A stretch of 64,000 nt of DNA from AC-32 sp963772975 (GTDB lineage: Bacteria; Actinomycetota; Thermoleophilia; Gaiellales; Gaiellaceae), in contig CAVYZH010000002.1 in the NCBI GenBank assembly GCA_963772975.1, positions 248,001-312,000 on the forward strand, given 5' to 3'. The notes beneath the pieces are model-generated. The model searched no databases, was not told where the DNA came from, and saw only the letters and a program-made list of their open reading frames with translations. The first letter of the stretch is position 1; every line of letters starts with the position of its first letter. Below, one piece after another: positions 59,115 to 64,000 of the stretch. The position numbers and the translations under genes were made by a program.

Positions 59115-60095
59115 GCGGCGGAGCGCCGCCTGCACCCGACCTAGCACCTGGTCGCGCGGCAGCGCCGCCAGCACCGTCCAGAGCTCGGGCCCCCGCGAGC
59201 GGCCGGTCAGGGCAAGGCGCAGGGCGCGGAGGTCCCCGCCGACGGCCTTTAGCTCACGGATCGTTTCCCGCGGCTCGCCGCCGGCGAGCTGGGCGAAGCG
59301 CTCGAGCGTGGGGCGCGCGTCCTGGGGCAGCGTCACCTGCTCGGGCGAGAGGATCTGGCTGGCGAACTCGCGCGCCTCGTTCAGGTCTCTTGCGCCCCGC
59401 AGCGCCGGCGCGAGCTCGAGCGGCGCACCGACGCGCGCAGTGAGCTCCTCGTCGGAGAGTGCGCCGATCGCGTCGGTCGCCAGCCGCCGGATCCGCGGCA
59501 GGTCGTAGTGCACGTCGTGACGCGGAATGCCGAGCTCCTCCAGGTACGCGCGCACTGCCTCGGCGGGAATGCCGGCCTCGCGCAGCTGGGCGACGGTGGC
59601 GCCCTCGGCGCGCTTGGAGAGCTTCTTGCCGTCCTCGCCGAGGATCAAGCCGTGGTGGACGAACTCGGGCGGCGTCGCTCCGAGGGCCTCGAACAGCCGC
59701 CGGTGCAGCTCCTCGTTCGGGCGATGGTCGTTGCCGCGAACGACGTGCGTGATGCCGAAATCGATGTCGTCCACCACGCTCGCGAGATGGTAGGTCGGCG
59801 AGCCATCCTCGCGCACCAGGGTGACCCCGTCGAAGCGCTCGCCGAGCTGGGCCCCCGCTTCGAGGTGCCGCTCGCGGCGCTCGCTCTGGCGCACCGGCCC
59901 CTCGTCCCACGCGAGCCCGAGCCACTCGAGATCGCGCAGCAGCGCCTCCTCCCCGCCCGGAACGTTGCGCGCCTTGTCGGTGTCGTCGATCCGCAGCAGC
60001 GACCAGTCCCCCAGTGAGCGGTTCGCGACCGCGCTGAGCGCGTTGCCGACGTGCAGCGACCCCGTCGGGCTCGGCGCGAAGCGGCTTCTGGCCAT
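59076..60095 (-). CDS. gltX: Glutamate-tRNA ligase, short form (GluRS/GluQ-like)
   Basis: 339 residues against about 470 for GltX. MARSRFAPSPTGSLHVGNAL (HIGH motif), WSLLRIDDTDKARNV, HVVRGNDHRP, and KLSKR (EDGKKLSKRAEG) are present. The anticodon-binding part is reduced, so it might be a GluQ-like enzyme or a compact GltX. ATG 60095 lies 6 nt after TAGGTT. Its end overlaps the fused remnant by 39 nt. Confidence 0.85.
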   Translation of the reverse strand: MARSRFAPSPTGSLHVGNALSAVANRSLGDWSLLRIDDTDKARNVPGGEEALLRDLEWLGLAWDEGPVRQSERRERHLEAGAQLGERFDGVTLVREDGSPTYHLASVVDDIDFGITHVVRGNDHRPNEELHRRLFEALGATPPEFVHHGLILGEDGKKLSKRAEGATVAQLREAGIPAEAVRAYLEELGIPRHDVHYDLPRIRRLATDAIGALSDEELTARVGAPLELAPALRGARDLNEAREFASQILSPEQVTLPQDARPTLERFAQLAGGEPRETIRELKAVGGDLRALRLALTGRSRGPELWTVLAALPRDQVLGRVQAALRRSDSLEPPVDAEL

Positions 60096-60204
60096 GCTCG
60101 AAACCTACACCGGCCGCTTTGCCGAACCTTGTCCAAATCCGAACCCACCGCTGGTCGTTTGCTGCCCGCTCGTAACCGCGCGCGCGATAGAACGAGAACC
60201 GACG

Positions 60205-60411
60205 ATGAACGACAGCTCCTCTCCTCTCAACCGCCGTCAGGCCTTCGCCCTGGCCGCTGCGCTCGCGCTGACCGTCATCACCGGCGGCGCGGCGGTGACA
60301 GGCCTGCGGCACGTGCCGTCGCACGCAGGACAGGCGCCGGTGGTACAGCTCACGCAGCCCGCGCCTCCCGCGCCGGCGCCTGTCCCGACCGGTGGGGAAG
60401 AGGCGGACTGA
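60205..60411 (+). CDS. Small signal-anchored protein, first gene of a redox-like module
   Basis: 68 residues. One N-terminal helix (AFALAAALALTVITGGAAVT), then a Pro-rich tail (PAPPAPAPVPTG). No enzyme motif. Overlaps the next ATG by one base. Likely an exported anchor or subunit for the membrane protein downstream. Confidence 0.6.
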   Translation: MNDSSSPLNRRQAFALAAALALTVITGGAAVTGLRHVPSHAGQAPVVQLTQPAPPAPAPVPTGGEEAD

Positions 60412-60611
60412 TGCGACGCGTCTGGGCGGCCGTGGCCAGCGTGTGGGCGCTGCTGGCGATCGTCGCGGTCCTCGCCTGGTCCCACCCGCCGGTGCAGTCG
60501 CCGTCCGGCAGCGCGACCGTAGTGGTAATCAAGGGCAAGAAGGGGCACGCGGTCGTGCTCCCGCAAGGGCTCGCAGCCCACACGACGACGCACAGCTCGC
60601 CACCGAGATGA
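60411..60611 (+). CDS. Small membrane protein
   Basis: 66 residues. One helix (VWAAVASVWALLAIVAVLAW) then an extracytoplasmic segment TVVVIKGKKGHAVVLPQGLA. Overlaps neighbours on both sides (TGATG, ATGA). Function unknown; gene order links it to the ferric-reductase-like protein. Confidence 0.65.
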   Translation: MRRVWAAVASVWALLAIVAVLAWSHPPVQSPSGSATVVVIKGKKGHAVVLPQGLAAHTTTHSSPPR

Positions 60612-61159
60612 GCGGCGTGCCGGTCATCTGGCTTGTCGCCCGCGCCTCTGGCCTGGTCGCTCTCGGGTTGCTGACGCTTTCGGTTTGGCTCGGCCTCGGG
60701 ATGAGCACTCGGCTGCTAGGGCCGCGGCGGCAGAAGGCGCTCTTCGGCTGGCACCAGACCCTCGTGTGGACCGCGCTTTCGATGGTCGGCCTCCACGTAC
60801 TGGCTGTGCTCTTCGACCCCGTGCTCCACTTCGGCCTGGCGGCCGTCCTCGTCCCGCTCGCCGCGCCGTGGCACCCACTCGGAATCGCCGCCGGTGTCGT
60901 GGCCGCCTGGTTGACCCTGATGCTTGCCCTCTCGTTCAAGGCGAAGCGCCGACTCGGCCACCGCACCTGGCGGCTACTCCATTACGCGAGCTTCGCCGCC
61001 TTCGCGCTGTTCCTCGGTCACGCGCTGGCCGTCGGCACCGACCTGAAAGGGCTCTCGGGCCCGATCGTCGCGGCGCTCGCCGCGGGCCCGGTCATCTGGC
61101 TCGGCCTCGCCCGGCTCCTGCTGCCGCGGCCTGCCCTGCGCGCTGCCCTCGCCGCCTAG
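60608..61159 (+). CDS. Ferric-reductase-like transmembrane protein
   Basis: 183 residues, six membrane helices. His residues in LFGWHQTLVWTALSMVGLHV and WRLLHYASFAAFALFLGHAL lie in paired helices as in the heme-binding ferric reductase/YedZ family. ATG 60608 overlaps the upstream TGA. It may pass electrons across the membrane to an unseen partner. Confidence 0.85.
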   Translation: MSGVPVIWLVARASGLVALGLLTLSVWLGLGMSTRLLGPRRQKALFGWHQTLVWTALSMVGLHVLAVLFDPVLHFGLAAVLVPLAAPWHPLGIAAGVVAAWLTLMLALSFKAKRRLGHRTWRLLHYASFAAFALFLGHALAVGTDLKGLSGPIVAALAAGPVIWLGLARLLLPRPALRAALAA

Positions 61160-61196
61160 AGCTCGAGCGAGTAGCGGACGCGTCATGGCACGGGAC

Positions 61197-62468
61197 CTAG
61201 CGCCCGTTGCGATAGGCGAGCGCGGCGGCGAGCGCCGGGTCGCCCCCGCGGAAGAACGCGGTCGAGCTGAGCGGCACGACGATCTTTGGCTTGATCCCCA
61301 CGCGCGTGTCCGCCGCGAAGCTCTTCTGCCAGTACGTCGTCGCGATGTTCACGTTCAGGCCGGCGGCCGGCAGGTCGACCCCGGTCGCATCGCCGTAGAG
61401 ATTCGGGCTGCCGCCCGAGGTCTCGCCCACGAAGACAGCGCGTGTGCGACGCTCGAGGTCGGTGATGAAGTTCTCGGCGGCCGAGAAGGTGCTGCGCGAG
61501 ATCAGCACGACGAGCCGCCCGGGCCGGTTGACCGCCCTCGAGCGAAGCACGGCGATAAGCGGCGCGTAGGTGTGATTGTCGCCGCCGGGGTTGAGGCGGA
61601 CGTCGACCACGACCCGTCGCACCTTCCGGCTCTTCACCAGCCGCGCGAGCTTCCGCGCCTCGGGCCAGGTCGAGCCGACCGTCATGTTGTAGCCGACGAA
61701 CACGGCCCTCCCCCGGTCGATCGTGGTCACGTAGTGGTCCTCGCCGCGGCGGCGCAGGTAGAGCGGCTTCGGTCGTTTGGGCAGCGCGTAGACGAACGAC
61801 GGGAAGAGCGGGTGCATCAGGCGCAGGTAGGCGGCCGCGCTGACGGGCGCCAGCGTCACCTCCTGCGGCGCGGCGCCGGGCCGCTGCAACGTGAAGGCCG
61901 CTGGGCCGGTTCCGGCGCGCAGCCCGAGGCCGTGGAGCACCTCGGCCGTCAGCAGGAAGCTCATGAAGCGGTCGTCGCGCGTCGCCTCATTGTCGCGCGG
62001 CACCAGCGGGCGCACCTGGCGCTCGAGCTCGTCCGCGGGGATGCCGTCGAGCGCGAGCACCTTCGAGCCGACCAGCGACTCGCGCCCAGGTGCGGCGACG
62101 ACGAAGAGGCCGTCGCTGAACTTGTAGAGGTAGAGCGGAAAGAGGTGCAGCACGCGCCGGTTCGACGAGTCGAGGGGGAAGATGCCCGAGTGGCCGTCAC
62201 GCTCGCCGAGCAGGCAGCTGAAGCGCATCAACTCGACCAGCAGCTGGTCGGGCGAGAGACCGTCCGCTCGAGCGGCGAGCCCGTCCGCCGCCGCCTGGAA
62301 CGCCGCTTCGGGCGTCGCGTGGAAGGGATCGGGGTGCGCGGTCCGGATCCGCTCCATCAGCAGGCGCACGTCATCCGCTGCGGAAGGTGACGCCGGGCGG
62401 GCCGAACCGCTGGCCCCGGAGGCGACGACCACTGCCACGGCGAGAATGGTGAGCAGAATGCGTCGCAT
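61197..62468 (-). CDS. Exported S41-family (C-terminal processing) peptidase-like protein
   Basis: 423 residues. Signal peptide (ILLTILAVAVVVASGASG). The catalytic Ser is in STFSAAENF, preceded by VVVDVRLNPGGDN and followed by VGETSGGSPN, the S41 pattern; the PDZ domain is indistinct. ATG 62468 lies 6 nt after TAAAGT, overlapped by the divergent operator. Confidence 0.85.
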   Translation of the reverse strand: MRRILLTILAVAVVVASGASGSARPASPSAADDVRLLMERIRTAHPDPFHATPEAAFQAAADGLAARADGLSPDQLLVELMRFSCLLGERDGHSGIFPLDSSNRRVLHLFPLYLYKFSDGLFVVAAPGRESLVGSKVLALDGIPADELERQVRPLVPRDNEATRDDRFMSFLLTAEVLHGLGLRAGTGPAAFTLQRPGAAPQEVTLAPVSAAAYLRLMHPLFPSFVYALPKRPKPLYLRRRGEDHYVTTIDRGRAVFVGYNMTVGSTWPEARKLARLVKSRKVRRVVVDVRLNPGGDNHTYAPLIAVLRSRAVNRPGRLVVLISRSTFSAAENFITDLERRTRAVFVGETSGGSPNLYGDATGVDLPAAGLNVNIATTYWQKSFAADTRVGIKPKIVVPLSSTAFFRGGDPALAAALAYRNGR

Positions 62469-62476
62469 GGCATGAC

Positions 62477-62491
62477 TTTAGCACCACTAAA
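62477..62491. promoter_or_regulatory. Operator dyad between the S41 peptidase and XRE-cupin regulator
   Basis: TTTAG-CACCA-CTAAA, a perfect 5-bp dyad, covers the -10 of the minus-strand gene and sits at the -35 of the plus-strand gene (TACACT at 62503-62508). It would let the regulator control both promoters. Confidence 0.6.
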
Positions 62492-62514
62492 ATCGATATG
62501 CCTACACTTAAAGC

Positions 62515-63087
62515 GTGAGCGCAGTCGGCGCAGGTGAGATCCGAGTCGGCGCGAGGCTTCGCGCCCGGCGGCTGGAGCGCGGGCTGACGATGAGCGAGGT
62601 GGCCGAGCGGAGCGGGCTGACCGCCGGCTTCATCAGCCAGCTCGAGCGCGACCTGACCTCCGCCTCGCTCTCGTCGCTCTACCGGATCTGCGCCGTGCTC
62701 GAGCTGCGCGTGGGCGACCTGATCGACGACGTCCCCTCGGGCCGGCTGATCCGCCGAGACGAGCAGGCCCGTCGCTCGCTGGCGATGGGCGACGCCGAGC
62801 ACCTGCTGCTCAGTTCGGGCGACGAGCGGCGCTTCCACATCACCGAGTCGCACATCCCGCCAGGCGGAAGTGCCGGCGAGGAGCTCTACACCCTGCCCGC
62901 GGACGTCGAGCTCGTCTACGTACTCAGCGGCTCGCTCGAGCTACGGGTCGGCGAGGAGACGCACGAGCTCGAGCAGGGCGACACGCTCACGTACTCGCCG
63001 CGCGACCCGCACACGTGGCGGAACCCGTCGGAGACCGACGAGGCAGTCGTCCTCTGGACCGCCCTGCCCAATCCGTACGTCGTCTAG
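62515..63087 (+). CDS. XRE-family regulator with C-terminal cupin domain
   Basis: 190 residues. Helix-turn-helix RLRARRLERGLTMSEVAERS, SGLTAGFISQLERDLTSASL; cupin domain with HIPPGGSAGEELYTLPADVE and EQGDTLTYSPRDPHTWRNPS. This class senses a small ligand in the cupin pocket. GTG 62515 lies 6 nt after TACACT. It ends in a TAG shared with the convergent GNAT (CTAG). Confidence 0.9.
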   Translation: MSAVGAGEIRVGARLRARRLERGLTMSEVAERSGLTAGFISQLERDLTSASLSSLYRICAVLELRVGDLIDDVPSGRLIRRDEQARRSLAMGDAEHLLLSSGDERRFHITESHIPPGGSAGEELYTLPADVELVYVLSGSLELRVGEETHELEQGDTLTYSPRDPHTWRNPSETDEAVVLWTALPNPYVV

Positions 63088-63548
63088 AGCGTGATCGAGT
63101 AGCCGACGTCGATCGGCTTCGGCGGGAACGGGACGACCCGCGAAGTGCCGTTCTCGACCCACCCGAGCCGCTCGTAGAAGCTTCGCGCACGGTCGTTGTC
63201 TTCGAGCACCCAGAGGTGGCAGCGCTCGCAGCCGCCCGCCCGCTGGCGCGCGAGCACTTCGTCGTGCAGCGCCCGGCCGACGCCGCGCTTCCACCACTGC
63301 GGCAACACGTAGAGGCTCTCGAGCCATTCGTTGCGACAGGCGGCGACGCCCGCCGCGGAACCGTCCTCCTCGGCGACGAGCACGGTCACCTCGCCATCGG
63401 CAAGGAACTCTTCCCAGCGCTGGGCAACCACGCCGGTCGGGTACGGGTAGAGCTCCGGCGGGAAGATGTGCGCGTAGCCCGCGAGCGAGGCGTCCCGCTG
63501 GATCGCGGCTAACGTCGCCGCCTCGTCGGGCCGCGCCTCCCTAATCAC
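63084..63548 (-). CDS. GNAT-family N-acetyltransferase
   Basis: 154 residues. WLESLYVLPQWWKRGVGRAL is the acetyl-CoA pyrophosphate loop (RxxGxG/A) and LWVLEDNDRARSFYERLGW the C-terminal motif. GTG 63548 overlaps the upstream TGA (GTGA). Substrate unknown. Confidence 0.92.
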   Translation of the reverse strand: MIREARPDEAATLAAIQRDASLAGYAHIFPPELYPYPTGVVAQRWEEFLADGEVTVLVAEEDGSAAGVAACRNEWLESLYVLPQWWKRGVGRALHDEVLARQRAGGCERCHLWVLEDNDRARSFYERLGWVENGTSRVVPFPPKPIDVGYSITL

Positions 63549-64000
63549 TTGCCGTGGCGCTCGATGAGCTCGAGCGTTCGGTTCCAGGCGTCCTCGGAGG
63601 CGCCCGCGAACTCGTCCTGCTTGCGGTCGAAGAAGCTGTGCGGCGCGCCCTCGTAGACGACGAGCTCATGCTCGACGCCTGCGTCCGAGAGTGCCTGCTC
63701 GAACGCCTCGTTGTCAGCGGGCGTGATGTTCTGGTCGGTCCCGGCCTGGAGGGCGAGGATCGGCCCGTCCATCTTCGAGACGACCTGCTCGGGGCCGGGC
63801 GAGCCGTCAGCGGCGACACCCGGCCGGCCGTAGAAACCGACCGCCCCGGCGAGACCGTGCCCGGCCGCCGCGGCGAGCCAGGACTGTCGACCGCCCATGC
63901 AGAAACCGACGGTGAAGACGGACTCGACACCGAGCGAGCGCAGGTGCGCGACGGCAGCGGAGACGTCAGCCTGGATCTGCTCCGGCGTGACCGCCTCCAC
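63545..64000 (-). CDS. Dienelactone hydrolase-family protein, 5' partial
   Basis: The C-terminal 151 residues are in the window. The nucleophile Cys sits in VGFCMGGRQSW, with an acid residue near ALQAGTDQNI and His in APHSFFDRK, the DLH triad. It hydrolyses lactones or esters. The start lies beyond the window edge. Confidence 0.9.
   Translation of the reverse strand: MEAVTPEQIQADVSAAVAHLRSLGVESVFTVGFCMGGRQSWLAAAAGHGLAGAVGFYGRPGVAADGSPGPEQVVSKMDGPILALQAGTDQNITPADNEAFEQALSDAGVEHELVVYEGAPHSFFDRKQDEFAGASEDAWNRTLELIERHGK

Overview
The window reads as a high-GC chromosomal segment from an actinobacterium, most likely a Thermoleophilia (Gaiellales/Solirubrobacterales-like) lineage. This is an inference from the gene types: SRP RNA-dnaX-ybaB-cNMP-recR-ask-asd, an HdrB-type succinate dehydrogenase, ATP-type PEP carboxykinase, a SigH-like sigma factor, an RsiG-like anti-sigma and many small actinobacterial membrane and zinc-ribbon proteins. 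No species can be named from the sequence alone. There is no prophage, IS element or CRISPR array.

Layout. 1-3.9 kb: the end of a secreted Asp-box (BNR) protein, a broken RsiG-like gene coupled to a coiled-coil gene, a decayed zinc-ribbon gene, a membrane protein with 93-bp tandem repeats, then a gene-poor stretch and tRNA-Val. 4.0-9.3 kb: SRP RNA, dnaX, ybaB, a cyclic-nucleotide-binding protein, recR, aspartate kinase and aspartate-semialdehyde dehydrogenase. 9.3-15.9 kb: a stand-alone MshEN/GspE-N-like protein facing a long minus-strand operon (sdhA, lipoprotein, sdhB, HdrB-like sdh subunit, phosphoesterase, Asp23, GNAT). 16-31.9 kb: MprF-like protein, pckA, two Xer recombinases, ArsR/SRPBCC pair, citrate synthase, isocitrate and malate dehydrogenases, SDR, PDZ-Lon protease, aminotransferase, subtilase. 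32-38 kb: collagen-like secreted protein, sucCD with a methyltransferase between, biotin-dependent carboxylase alpha, pgsA. 38-45.7 kb: NlpC/P60 protein, a GGDEF/HD-GYP protein, carboxylase beta, a polyproline membrane protein and a diguanylate cyclase. 45.7-52 kb: Rrf2 regulator, sulfate ABC transporter, a Cys/Met PLP enzyme and a frameshifted glycosyltransferase. 52-64 kb: a TIGR03118-like protein, tRNA-Thr, clpP, an RHH regulator, sigH, yacP, rlmB (frameshifted), cysS, a GT2 glycosyltransferase with a fused gene remnant, gltX, a ferric-reductase-like module, an S41 peptidase, an XRE-cupin regulator, a GNAT and a dienelactone hydrolase.

How genes fit together. Many TCA-cycle steps are encoded here (citrate synthase, isocitrate dehydrogenase, succinyl-CoA ligase, succinate dehydrogenase, malate dehydrogenase), with PEP carboxykinase and acyl-CoA carboxylase subunits alongside. 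The most interesting signal is regulatory. Three genes (the MshEN-like protein, the NlpC/P60 protein and the diguanylate cyclase) have the same sigma-28/WhiG-like promoter, CTNAAG-N15-NNCGATAM, 8-10 nt before the start codon; a weaker copy precedes the polyproline protein. The window also encodes an RsiG-like protein with the exact c-di-GMP signature E(x3)S(x2)R(x3)Q(x3)D and two GGDEF proteins. Together these suggest a c-di-GMP/anti-sigma-controlled cell-surface regulon.

Most other transcription units appear leaderless: a TANNNT -10 hexamer sits 6-9 nt before an ATG or GTG. Several otherwise conserved genes carry small indels (BNR protein, RsiG-like, zinc ribbon, glycosyltransferase, rlmB). 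These may be assembly errors or real decay; the sequence alone cannot decide.
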